This document shows, piece by piece, positions 32,976 to 43,709 of a stretch of DNA of 64,000 bases. The notes under the pieces are model-generated. The model had not been told where the DNA came from and did not search any database. It saw only the letters and a list, made by a program, of their open reading frames with translations. Position 1 is the stretch's first letter. Each line of letters starts with the position of its first letter. The position numbers and the translations under genes are program-made. The stretch spans positions 392,297,483 through 392,361,482 of the forward strand of contig NC_053489.1 in assembly GCF_905171775.1 (NCBI RefSeq), given 5' to 3'. Source of the stretch: Rana temporaria. Taxonomy: Eukaryota > Chordata > Amphibia > Anura > Ranidae.

Positions 32976-35900
32976 TCAGCGCCCTGAACCGACGGCGGGT
33001 GCCAGAAAGTCACCGCCGATCCAGGACTCATTCATCTTTATGAATGTGAGTCTGTCCACGGAGTCTGTGGACAGACGGGTCCTCTTGTCCGTGACCACCC
33101 CACCTGCCGCGCTGAATGTCCGCTCAGATAGTACGCTGGAGGGGGGGCAAGACAATAACTCCAGCGCATACTGAGCGAGCTCGCGGCAGGTGTCCAATCT
33201 GGCAACCCAGTACTCCATGTGGTCGTCGGTGATCATACTCTCAGAAGCACCGACGGACGCCATCTAATCTGCCACCATGTGGGCCAGCCGCTGGTGGTGA
33301 CTGCTGCTGCTGCTGCTGGTACTGGGTCGCTCCGATTGGAAGAACATCCTCATCTCATCCATTAGGTCCCCTGCTCGGCTGCTGCTGGGTGCAGCCACCT
33401 GCTGGGTGAGATGAGGGGGGACAACTGGAGGCCGGGGAGTTGCCTGCTCCAACCGGCTGACAATGCCTGCCTGCAGTTCCTCCATCCGGTGCTGCCTCCG
33501 GCTGGCTGGGATGAACTGCTCCAGTTTCCCCTTGCACCTGGGATCCAAAAGGATGGCCATCCAAAAATCATCCCTCTCCTTGATGGTCTTAATCCGGGGG
33601 TCCCTCCTGAGGCATCTCAGCATGTGGGCAGCCATGGGGAAGAGCACAGCCCGCTGTGACTCCTCACTGCTGCCCAGGTCAATGAGGTCAGACTCTTCAT
33701 CCCTGAGGCGCTGCTGCTCACGCTCAGAGATGCCCAACCCCCGGACTATCGGTGCCCCCAACACCGGCTCTCCCTCCTGACCAGGCCCTGACTCCAGGAC
33801 GACACCAGCAACCTCCTCATCATCATCATCCTCCTCCTCCTCGTCCTGGCCCTGGTCTCGGTGGAGCATTGCTGCCTCCTCCTGCTCCACCAAGGCACTC
33901 TCCCCAGCTTCGAGCAGGCGATCTAGTGTCCTCTCCAGCACGAACACTATAGGGAGCACGTCATTGAGGCCGACATGCTCCCTGCTCACCATCTTGGTCG
34001 CCTGCTCGAAGGAGGACAACACATGGCAGACCTGGTGTATCTGCCCCCACTCCGCACAGGTGATGAAAGGGAGTTTTAGTGAAGTCCTCTCAGTGCCTAG
34101 CTCCAGCAGGTACTCCCTCACCGCCCTTCGCTGCTCCCACAACCTCTTCAGCATGTGGAGGGTGGAGTTCCACCGCGTCACACTGTCCACAATCAGCCTG
34201 TGCAGGGGCAGCCTGTTGACCCGCTGCAAATTGGACAGGGACGCGGTAGCGGTTGGGGAGCGCCTGAAGTGGCTGGCAGTCCTACGCACCCTTAGCACAA
34301 TGTCACTCAACCCGGGATAGGTGCGCAGGAACTTCTGCACCACAAGGTTGAGGACATGTGCCAGACAGGGCACGTGGGTCAGACTGCCAGCATTGAGGGC
34401 GGCGAGTAGGTTGCTGCCGTTATCACAGACAACCATACCTGCCTGGAGCCTTCGGGGTGTCAGCCACTTCTGGACCTGAGCCTGAAGTGCGGTCAGCACT
34501 TCAGTGCCAGTGTGTCTCCGGTCCCCTAAACTAACAAGCTGGAGCACGGCCTGACAGCGCACGTGCCCCACACTTGAGTAGCTACGGGGGCGCTTGCTGG
34601 GAGGCTCAGCAGCTGCGGAGACAGTGGCTTGAGGGAGACCAGCAGTTCTCCCCTGGACACCCCGGGGCGGCACCACAAAATCGGTTGCCGCCGATCCCTC
34701 CCCGGCGCCTCGGAGGGAAACCCAATGGACCGTGAAACTTATGTAGCGCCCCTGCCCATGCCTGCTGGTCCAGCCATCCATTGTCAGATGAACCCTGTCA
34801 CTGACAGCGTGATCCAGCGACAGGGTTACATTCTGCACAATGTGCTGGTGTAGGGCAGGGACACCAGTCCTGGCAAAGAAATGGCGGCTGGGGACACGCC
34901 ATTGGGGTTGGGCCTGCTCCAACATCTGCCTGAAGGGGGTTGCTGTCAACAATGTTGAAGGGCAGCAGATGTTGGGCAATAACCCTTGCCAGGAGCCCAT
35001 TGAGGGAACGCACACGTCGGTCTCCAGGGGGGAAGGGAGTGGTGCGTTCAAAGGCGTCTGAAATCGACGCCTGGCGCCGGACGGCAGTGCAGGACACAGA
35101 AGCGGAGGGTGCTGTGAAAGTAGGGGTCTGGATGCCGGTACCAGTAGCTCTACTAGAGGGAGCGGGGGGGCATGACCTGCTGGGAAGAGATGAAGCTGTG
35201 GCAGGGGCTGCTGTACCCTGCTCACTTGTGGTGGTGGCGCTGCTACCACCACCACGCTTCATCTCGTCATACACCCGCCAGTGGTTGATTCGCAGGTGCT
35301 GGTTCAGGGCTGTGGTACCCACCCGAGCCAAACACTTCCCTCTCTTCACCCTGACTTTACAGATCTGGCAGATGGCCACGGTAGGGTTGTCTGCTACCAG
35401 GGTGAAGTAGTCCCAGACAGGTGACTTCAGCACCGCCCTCCTGTCAGATGGGGTGACGCTGACTTGCACCTGCTGGGACTCGGTGCGCACAGGTGGAGCT
35501 GCCTGCTGCTGCTGCTGCTGCTGACACCTCCTGCTGCCATCACCAGTGGAGACCCTGACACTGGTCTCCCTGGTGGTGACCTGGCGCACCGTTTCCCTAG
35601 GGTGCCTACCTTCCCCGTCGTCACTGACGCAGTGAGCCGACGAGTCAGATGGCACCCATGATGGGTCACCCTCCTCTTCGCCCCCAGAGATGTCAGACCA
35701 AGGGCTGAGATGTTGTGGTCTGAGGGAACCAGCTGACATGGAGCCTCTAGCCTGGCTCCGCTGTCCCCTCACCCACGCCTGGGTCTGACTAGGTGCTGTT
35801 GTTGCCTGCACCAAAACAGCAGCACCACTTTGAAGGGATGTCTCTGGGATACTGCCAGCAGGTATCCCATCCTCCTCATCCATCCCTTCAAAAAGGTCCT

Positions 35901-36292
35901 GACCATCAGGACAGAGCTGGAGGTCTGCCTGATGCATGGCCTCCCCCAAGAGATCCCTCTCACTGTCGCTGTCGAACAGTAAGATGCTGGACTCTTGGGG
36001 GTTGGGGGGGGGGTACTGAAGGCACCGGTGTAGTGGTGGTACTACTGAGAGTCGGGACAGACGACTCAGTGGCACTGCTGTGCCCCATATAGTCCACCAC
36101 TACTGGAGCCTGAGATGGCAATATCGGGCGGCTGCCCGATGGAAAGAACTCCCGGATCAGGCGGACTCCCCTTCCACCCGATCCTGTAGCACTAGTAGGG
36201 GCGTGAGAGGTACCCCGTGCTGGCAGCGACCCAGCACTGGGAGTAACTCCCCTACCCCTGCTGCCACGGCCACGGCCACGGATGCCGCTCAT
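32976..36292 (-). pseudogene. BED-finger hAT transposase (three lesions, about 1,100 codons)
   Basis: The ATG is at 36290-36292 (MSGIRGRGRGSRGRG), five bases after a pyrimidine-tract acceptor (CCCCACATCAG). In order: RG-rich start, acidic Ser-rich region, Q7 run, BED zinc finger at about 35430-35265 (CQIC ... NQHLRINH), hAT catalytic core (LTMDGWTS, VVCDNGSN, VPCLAHVLNLVV, RWNSTLHML, ILLDPRCKG) and C-terminal dimerisation domain (SERTFSAAGG, KRTRL). Lesions: one extra base near 36002-36011 (a G run on the plus strand), one extra base near 34936-34940 (G5), and an in-frame TAG at 33264-33266 just before the dimerisation domain. All three are simple changes, so decay is slight. It would cut and join the element's TAGTGTTG ends. 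Confidence 0.92.
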
Positions 36293-36960
36293 AATTGCTG
36301 ATGTGGGGGGGGGGGTAAACTTTATTGGGGCGGGATATGTGAGGAAGGTTTTTTTTTGTATTTTTAACAGACAGGCACGCAGACAAAGACGTAGACAGAT
36401 GGCTACTAAACTATAATAAAACTAGTACACCAAAGACGAGGACTACAAAAAAAAAAAGTACTAAACAAACACTAACTGCTTACACAAACTTAAAGACTAT
36501 AAACTAAAGCTAATTTTTTTTTTTTTATTTTTTTTTTTACACTAACTGACAAGGACTACAACTACAAAAAAAAATGCACTAAACAAACACTAAATAATAT
36601 TTTTTTTTTTTTTTTTTTTTTGACAAGACAGACACTAAACACACACTAAACTAAGCTAGCTGAAAGAAATGTACACTACCAGTATGTACACTTACTACAC
36701 AGAAATCTATCTAACACTAAGCTAAACTACCTGAACAACACAACACAAAACGTAGCTTTTAAAAAAGCTCTTCGGTCTTTTGCTTTGAAAAAAGCAGTTT
36801 ATAATCAGTAGAATATGCACTGAAATCACTAGCAAAGTAGCAATGAAGCACAATGCTGATGCTGCAAGATCAATCAGGAACACAGACACAGGAACACAGA
36901 AACAGTCCACACTCTCTAGCCACCTTCTGAATCTGCAATGAAATGGTGCTGGGAGTGACC

Positions 36961-36968
36961 TTATATAA
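36961..36968 (-). promoter_or_regulatory. Putative TATA box of the hAT transposase gene
   Basis: The minus strand reads CATTATATAAGG, followed downstream by a leader (36950-36300) of about 650 bases with no coding sign. The acceptor at 36298-36299 suggests a 5' UTR intron. Confidence 0.45.
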
Positions 36969-37009
36969 TGTCCGTGCAGGCAGGTTCCTATTGGTTGCAA
37001 ACCTATGAC

Positions 37010-37546
37010 AACTGTGGTAGGAGAACTCTGATTGGCTCTGATGCAAAAGAAGGGCGGAGAAAATAATCGCGCAATATTCCTATTGCCGAATATTCGCATT
37101 GCGAATATTCGGCAATATAAAATGATCGCTTCAGCTACTCGGCCCAAGGTCTCTAATCATACCAGCAATGCTTTTAGACGTCGATGGAGATCACTAGGAT
37201 GTGATCTGTTTTAAAAATGAAACTGAAAAAATCGCTCTGATGCGGAAGATAGGGGCGAAGAAAATAATCGCGCGATATTGCGATTGCCGAATAATCGCAT
37301 TGCGATTTTTCGGCAAGATACAATGATCGCTTCAGCTACTCGGCCCAAGGTCTCTAATCATACCAGCAATGCTTTTAGACGTCGATGGAGATCTCTAGGA
37401 TGTGATCTGTTCTAAAAATAAAATTGGAAAATTCGAATATTCGGAATTGCGAATACTCACCGCGAAATTCGAAATATATCGCGAATACTCGAATATGCTA
37501 TATTCGAGCCGAATATTCGCAATACGAATATTCGTGAGCAACACTA
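37010..37546. repeat. Right subterminal repeat block of the hAT element
   Basis: A segment carrying AATGATCGCTTCAGCTACTC, GGCCCAAGGTCTCTAATCAT and GACGTCGATGGAGATC occurs twice (about 37060-37245 and 37246-37430). It is followed by TTCGAATATTCGG palindromes up to the end. GGTAGGAGAACTCTGATTGG at 37016 is the counterpart of the left-end repeat. Confidence 0.88.
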
Positions 37547-37554
37547 CACATGAG

Positions 37555-37894
37555 GGCGAAAGAGGGACAGAGGGACATTGCTCCAAATCAGGGACAGTCC
37601 CTCGAATCAGGGACAGTTGGGAGCTATGCACAGTTCTACCTTAATTATTCAATTACATTTGCAAAGCCTTTATAATTAAAGCAGTGTTTGAGGCATTTGT
37701 ATTTTTGTGTAGATTGAGATAGTTAGAAGCACTGTCAGGTTAAAATTGCTGTCTGCATCCCTGTTGAGGAGATGTTGTTACACTATTTGTCCTAGGGACC
37801 ACTGTCATTGGGAGAGAAAGTGAGGAGAAATACAAAATGCTCCACTTGTCACTTGAACTGGGGTAAAGGGGAAATCTTACAATGGGGAAACTTA
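37555..37894. other. Right half of the interrupted host repeat, then no gene
   Basis: 37555-37626 continues the repeat cut by the hAT insertion (GGCGAAAGAGGGACAGAGGG, then three CAGGGACAG words). 37627-37894 shows nothing recognisable. Confidence 0.6.
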
Positions 37895-38220
37895 GGCTGC
37901 ATTCACACCTGAGCGCTCAAAGACGCTAGAGGGGAAAAATAACATTATTCTCTATGGAGATGGTTCACATCTCCAACGCAAAACGCCGAACGCCGAAAGA
38001 ACGCCGAACGACTGAATTTCAAACAAGTCCCGGACCCTTTTTTGACGCGCGAATCGGGCGGCTTGGGCATTTTACATTGATGCCAATGACCTGTACAAAA
38101 CCGTGGGGAAAAACACTGCGTTTTGTCACGGCAAATCGCGGGGAAAAACTCTGCAATTTGTCGCTGCAAATCGCGGTAAAAAACGCTGCAAATCGCCTAC
38201 ACCTAGGTGTGAATGCAGCC
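37895..38220. mobile_element. GGC-type MITE with TTA duplication
   Basis: Ends GGCTGCATTCACACCT and AGGTGTGAATGCAGCC are perfect inverse repeats with TTA at 37892-37894 and 38221-38223. The interior repeats AACGCCGAACGCCG and AAATCGCGG words. The 3-bp TTA target is typical of PIF/Harbinger MITEs. Confidence 0.92.
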
Positions 38221-39250
38221 TTAAAGTGGAACTTCACCGCTAAAGAGAAGTTCTATTTTTCTGCCTCCTCCCCCTCCACCTCTTTAACTTTCAAATGCCT
38301 TTTTTTTTGGGAGCAGTTACCTGATTTTGACAGGTACCCCTCTTCCGCAGAAGTTCGCCCCCCTGCCCATTTGCGCAGTGGGGAGCTGCAAGGACACCAG
38401 AGACCCAAAGACCTGCCAAGAAATGGCCCGGGTGTGGACATCACTGCATCTTTGGACATGTCAGCGGCCTTTATTACAAGGAAATGTCCCTGATAGGTAC
38501 ATAGACAATGAAAATTTCACAGTGGTTCTGACTCCCACCCTTTCCCAGCATCCCAAAAAATATATAAAAAACTTTAATTATGTTTCTTTTTTTAATGTTA
38601 ACCCCTTCAATACAGGGCTTTTATACCCACCTCCATACCGTGCCTATTCTGGCACTTCTCTCCTACATGTACATATCATCATTCTTTTGCTAGAAAAATT
38701 ACTCAGAACCCCCAAACATTATATATAATTTTTTAGCAGACACCATAGGGAATAAAATGGCAGTCATTGGAACTTTTTATCTTGCACGGTATTTGCGCAA
38801 TAATTTTTCAAACGCCTTTTTTTGGGGGGGAAAAAAAATGGTTTCCTGAATTAAAAAATAACAAAACAGTAAAGTTAGCCCAATTTTTTTGTAAAATATG
38901 AAAGATGATGTTACGCCGAGTAAATAGATACCTAACTTCTCACGCTTTAAAATTGCGCACACTCATGGAATGGCACCAAACTTCGTTACTTAAAAATCTC
39001 CATAGGCGACGCTTTGAAAATTTTTACAGGTTACCAGTTTAGAGTTACAGAGGAGGTCTAGTGCTAGAATTGTTGCACATGCTCTAACGCACGTGGCGAT
39101 ACCTCACATATGTGGTTTGAATGATGTTTACATACGTGGGCGGGACTTACATGAGCGCGAGCTACCAGGGACAGGGGCGTTTTAATTTTTAAATTTTATT
39201 ATTTTTTATTTTTTATTTTATTTATTCTTTACACTTTTTTTACATTTTTT
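38221..39250. repeat. TTAA-type repeat pieces
   Basis: 38221 on begins TTAAAGTGGAACTTCACC, resembling the ends at 51258 and 58065. 38590-39010 (from GTTAACCCCTTCAATACAGG) is the copy of the intron 1 repeat at 25100-25495, followed by T-rich sequence. No gene. Confidence 0.7.
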
Positions 39251-39598
39251 TTTATCACTTTTATTCATATTACAAGGAATGTAAGGGAGACTATGCAGGA
39301 GCCTGAAACTGTACCCATGACCAAGGCTGGAAACCACCCACCCATTATGGCAGCTGGGAAAGGATACTGATTTGAACACCCAGAATAGAGCACTTGTCTT
39401 AGCACCCAAAACAATGTCCCCAGGTTTCTCTTCATAATTTTTCTGTTTTGACAAAAAAGCAAGAGGCCAGGGCTGCAAACCACTGTTTTCAGTGACTGGG
39501 AGAGGCTAATCAAAATGCAAACTTCCCATTTTAGCAACCACAATAGGGCACTTGCCATTTTTACTACCCATTTGTGGCATGCAAAACAGAATCCCTAG
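39251..39598. other. No gene seen
   Basis: Nothing recognisable before the target duplication ATCAC of the LTR element (39599-39603). Confidence 0.5.
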
Positions 39599-39603
39599 AT
39601 CAC

Positions 39604-40107
39604 TGTCATGATCTGTGTCATGACTCTGGTCACCTGCTGGTGGCACTGTTCTCTTCAGTAACAGGGGTGCAGTTCTGGTGGCCTCCAGCAGGTGTCGCTC
39701 AATACAGATTTGCACAGGTATTTAAGCCCGCCCTAAACTGGAGTTCAGGGCTTCAGTATTTGCTTGTCAGCCTGTTCCCTGCCTGACCTGTTGCCCATCT
39801 GTTCCTGCTTCGCTCCCTGTCCTGGATCCTGTCGCTTATTGACCCCGGCTTGCATTTTGGACTTCGCTGCTCTCTCCTATCCTTGACCCCTGGCTTGGAC
39901 CTCGGACTTGCTTATGCCTTATCCCTGCATTACCTGCTTAGTGGTTTTTGGTTGCTGTGTCACGCTTGCTTCCATTGATTGTTTTTCACGTGTGCTTTTA
40001 CTTAATAAACATATATATATTTTTCACTATGTTGGTGCCTGTTTCCATTAGTGCAGCCCATTGACCTGTACTCAGTACTCGGATGCCTGCGTGGGCATCC
40101 CCTGACA
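39604..40107 (+). repeat. 5' LTR
   Basis: It contains a TATA-like TATTTAAG (39719-39726), a predicted transcript start near 39749 and AATAAA at about 40005. The GGCTTCAGTATT block at 39749-39760 is the exact complement of the primer site. Confidence 0.95.
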
Positions 40108-40108
40108 T

Positions 40109-40120
40109 AATACTGAAGCC
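40109..40120 (+). promoter_or_regulatory. Self-complementary primer-binding site
   Basis: AATACTGAAGCC, one base after the LTR, is the exact reverse complement of 39749-39760, which lies about 30 bp after the TATA-like box and so at the expected 5' end of the RNA. This is the arrangement of Tf1/sushi-type elements, which prime reverse transcription with their own RNA 5' end. No tRNA-like primer site is seen. Confidence 0.8.
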
Positions 40121-40177
40121 ATATAAACAGGTCGGCTGCACTTGGGAAATTGGCTCTGGGCATTTGGTTTTATAAAA

Positions 40178-41053
40178 ATGCATCTAGAAGGGATTGTGTA
40201 CCTGTCACTCTTGGCAACAGATGACAGAGATTTCTGCTATCAGGAATTAAGTGAATACACTAGTGAGCAGTTGTTGGAATGTATCCGTATGGCTCATGTT
40301 TTTATTGATCATGGCAGTGTTTTGTTTGATGATGTGCAGCCATTGATTCGGATCTGCACACAGTTGGCTCAGTCTGATGTTGCTACTGGGCGTGACGATT
40401 ACACACCTCCTTTTAGTGCAGCTCAGGTAGAGTCTTTGGTGTGGCTGTTGGAGGATGATTCAGCCTTCTTTCATGAGCAGTACTCAGCTTGTCCTCAACA
40501 GGTGCTTGCAGCATGCATTAATTCTGTGCAGTCTCTGGTCAGACAAGCCAGGTGCAAATCTGATTTTGTACAGCCATTATTACAAGCCTGGTCCAGTTTG
40601 TTGTACTCCGCCCCTGCCAGCTTCCAACCATCCATTTCTAGTTACCAACCTGCTGGGATGTCTTTTTCTTTACCCCCAATTCCCACTTTTGCTGAACAAT
40701 ACACCCTGCTAACAACAAAGTACCAGTCCTCTGTTTCCTCCTGCTGCACCTACCCTGCCTTTAACCCTTCTGCTGCTTCTCAACTGCCTCCATTTATTCC
40801 ACCAAGATCCTCTTCAAGGTCGGAGCCTTCTGTTTCACCACCCCTCCGCTCTTCACCCTTACCAACTGTATCCATTACCTCCAACCCTATACCCATATGC
40901 AAACCCTCAGTGGTGAAACCAAAGAAGAAGAAGAAAGTTTTTTCCAACCCACTCGATCCTGCCACTAACCCAATCTGCATCCACTTCAGCCAACCTGCTT
41001 CTGCCTGCTCCAGTGCCATCTGTTCAGCCTGTTGTGCCAGTTGCCCAGCCTGA
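40178..41053 (+). CDS. Gag-like ORF of the LTR element
   Basis: The ATG at 40178 gives 291 residues. The first part is helical and acidic (YTSEQLLECIRMAHVFIDHG, FSAAQVESLVWLLEDD), the middle Ser/Pro-rich, the end basic (VVKPKKKKKVF). No CCHC knuckle or protease motif is seen. After the lysine run the frame degenerates into Cys/Ser-rich sequence and stops at 41053. The +1 frame, open from 40917, continues smoothly into the Pro/Gln/Val repeat, so the original protein probably read through: either a one-base indel in the A/T-rich AAGAAAGTTTTTTCC stretch or a frameshift. Called gag-like from position and composition only. Confidence 0.6.
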   Translation: MHLEGIVYLSLLATDDRDFCYQELSEYTSEQLLECIRMAHVFIDHGSVLFDDVQPLIRICTQLAQSDVATGRDDYTPPFSAAQVESLVWLLEDDSAFFHEQYSACPQQVLAACINSVQSLVRQARCKSDFVQPLLQAWSSLLYSAPASFQPSISSYQPAGMSFSLPPIPTFAEQYTLLTTKYQSSVSSCCTYPAFNPSAASQLPPFIPPRSSSRSEPSVSPPLRSSPLPTVSITSNPIPICKPSVVKPKKKKKVFSNPLDPATNPICIHFSQPASACSSAICSACCASCPA

Positions 41054-43319
41054 CGTGCCAGTTGCCCAGCCTGACGTGCCAGTTGCCAAGTTTGTTGTGC
41101 CAGTTGCCCAGCCTGACGTGCCAGTTGCCCAGCCTGACGTGCCAGTTGCCCAGCCTGACGTGCCAGTTGCCCAGCCTGACGTGCCAGTTGCCAAGTTTTT
41201 TTTGCCAGTCGCCCAGCCTGACGTGCCAGTTGCCCAGCCTGACATGCCAGTTGCCAAGTTTGTTGTGCCAGTTGCCCAGCCTGACGTGCCAGTTGCCCAG
41301 CCTGACGTGCCAGTTGCCAAGTTTGTTGTGCCAGGTGCCCAGCCTGACGTGCCGGGTGCCCAGCCTGACGTGCCAGGTGCCCAGCCTGACGTGCCAGGTG
41401 CCCAGCCTGGCGTGCCAGTTGCCCAGCCTGACGTGCCAGTTGCCCAGCCTGACGTGCCAGTTGCCAAGTTTGTTGTGCCAGTTGCCCAGCCTGACGTGCC
41501 AGTTGCCCAGCCTGACGTGCCAGTTGCCCAGCCTGACGTGCCAGTTGCCCAGCCTGACGTGCCAGTTGCCCAGCCTGACGTGCCAGTTGCCCAGCCTGTT
41601 GTGCCAGTTGCCCAGCCTGTTGTGCCAGTTGCCCAGCCTGTTGTGCCAGTTGCCCAGCCTGTTGTGCCAGTTGCCCAGCCTGACGTGCCAGTTGCCCAGC
41701 CTGACGTGCCAGTTGCCGAGCCTGACGTGCCAGTTGCCCAGCCTGACGTGCCAGTTGCCAAGTTTGTTGTGCCAGTTGCCCAGCCTGACGTGCCAGTTGC
41801 CCAGCCTGACGTGCCAGTTGCCCAGCCTGACGTGCCAGTTGCCCAGCCTGACGTGCCAGTTGCCAAGTTTGTTGTGCCAGTTGCCCAGCCTGACGTGCCA
41901 GTTGCCCAGCCTGATGTGCCAGTTGCCCAGTTTGTTGTGCCAGTTGCCCAGCCTGACGTGCCAGTTGCCCAGCCTGACGTGCCAGTTGCCCAGCCTGACG
42001 TGCCAGTTGCCCAGCCTGACGTGCCAGTTGCCCAGCCTGTTGTGCCAGTTGCCCAGCCTGTTGTGCCAGTTGCCCAGCCTGACGTGCCAGTTGCCCAGCC
42101 TGACGTGCCAGTTGCCCAGCCTGACGTGCCAGTTGCCCAGCCTGACGTGCCAGTTGCCCAGCCTGACGTGCCAGTTGCCCAGCCTGACGTGCCAGTTGCC
42201 AAGTTTGTTGTGCCAGTTGCCCAGCCTGACGTGCCAGTTGCCCAGCCTGATGTGCCAGTTGCCCAGTTTGTTGTGCCAGTTGCCCAGCCTGACGTGCCAG
42301 TTGCCCAGCCTGACGTGCCAGTTGCCAAGTTTGTTGTGCCAGTTGCCCAGCCTGTTGTGCCAGTTGCCCAGCCTGTTGTGCCAGTTGCCCAGCCTGATGT
42401 GCCAGTTGCCCAGCCTGACGTGCCAGTTGCCCAGCCTGACGTGCCAGTTGCCCAGCCTGACGTGCCAGTTGCCCAGCCTGACGTGCCAGTTGCCCAGCCT
42501 GACGTGCCAGTTGCCAAGTTTGTTGTGCCAGTTGCCCAGCCTGACGTGCCAGTTGCCCAGCCTGACGTGCCAGTTGCCCAGCCTGACGTGCCAGTTGCCA
42601 AGTTTGTTGTGCCAGTTGCCCAGCCTGACGTGCCAGTTGCCCAGCCTGATGTGCCAGTTGCCCAGCCGGAGGTGTTCCTGTCTGCTGCCCAGCCGGAGGT
42701 GTTCCAGTCTGCTGCCCAGCCGGAGGTGTTCCAGTCTGCTGCCCAGCCGGAGTTGTTCCTGTCTGCTGCCCAGCCGGAGGTGTTCCTGTTTTCTGCCCAG
42801 CCGGAGGTGTTCCTGTTTTCTGCCCAGCCGGAGGTGTTCCTGTTTTCTGCCCAGCCGGAGGTGTTCCTGTCTGCTGCCCAGCCGGAGGTGTTCCTGTCTG
42901 CTGCCCAGCCGGAGGTGTTCCTGTCTGCTGCCCAGCCGGAGGTGTTCCTGTCTGCTGCCCAGCCGGAGGTGTTCCTGTCTGCTGCCCAGCCGGAGGTGTT
43001 CCTGTCTGCTGCCCAGCCGGAGGTGTTCCTGTCTGCTGCCCAGCCGGAGGTGTTCCTGTCTGCTGCCCAGCCGGAGGTGTTCCTGTCTTCTGCCCAGCCG
43101 GAGTTGTTCCTGTCTTCTGCCCAGCCGGAGTTGTTCCTGTCTTCTGCCCAGCCGGAGTTGTTCCTGTCTTCTGCCCAGCCGGAGGTGTTCCTGTCTTCTG
43201 CCCAGCCGGAGGTGTTCCTGTCTGCTGCCCAGCCGGAGGTGTTCCTGTCTGCTGCCCAGCCGGAGGTGTTCCTGTCTGCTGCCCAGCCGGAGGTGTTCCT
43301 GTCTGCTGCCCAGACGGAG
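41026..43319 (+). repeat. Coding minisatellite: 21-bp then 27-bp units
   Basis: About 78 copies of a 21-bp unit (GTGCCAGTTGCCCAGCCTGAC, read VPVAQPD; variants KFVVPVA and VPGAQPD) are followed from about 42664 by about 24 copies of a 27-bp unit (AQPEVFLSA). Both unit lengths are multiples of three and lack stops in several frames, so very long frames appear on both strands. The frame 41013-43892 is taken as the sense frame because it joins the gag-like protein and preserves the unit best; it runs on into the 3' LTR. Confidence 0.93.
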
Positions 43320-43695
43320 GGGTGCCTGTCTACTGCCCAGCCTGATTTGCCACCGTCTGCTGATCTGCCACCATCTGCGGCCCAGTCTGGCGGCCTGGTT
43401 CCTGTTGTCCGCCCCGACGTCCTGGGTACGGGCTCCCAGCCTGACGTGCCTGACTTTCGGTTCGATGTGTCACTTTCCCAGCCTAATGACCCTAAATTCG
43501 CTGCCTGGCCTGTTTCCACCTCTAGATACCAACTTCCAGACCCTGGTGGTGGTAGGATGCAGGTTCCGTTTCCGGACTCGGGGGGCTGGTCTCCCAATGG
43601 GTTAAAGGGCTGGGACCGAAGGACTATTTGGGACTCTTCTGCATCCACATGCACTACCAGGGCAAGGGCAGAATGGGGTGTCCAGAGGCCACCCC

Positions 43696-43709
43696 TTGGG
43701 GGGGGGAAC
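43696..43709 (+). promoter_or_regulatory. Polypurine tract of the LTR element
   Basis: TTGGGGGGGGGAAC stands directly before the 3' LTR, the expected plus-strand primer position. Confidence 0.85.

Noticed and set aside
33264..35255. 663-codon frame as a complete transposase
   Set aside because: It begins inside the coding region, lacks the BED finger and dimerisation domain, and is the middle part of a longer broken gene.
36722..37147. 141-codon minus frame at the right hAT end
   Set aside because: It overlaps the terminal repeats and predicted leader, lacks a domain and reads chance hydrophobic sequence.
41026..43319. CRISPR-like array
   Set aside because: Units are contiguous with no unique spacers, and the context is eukaryotic.
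41024..43654. 876-codon minus-strand frame (SGWATGT repeats) and 857-codon plus frame (QLPSLTC repeats)
   Set aside because: Both are forced by stop-free 21- and 27-bp units; neither joins a recognisable domain outside the array.
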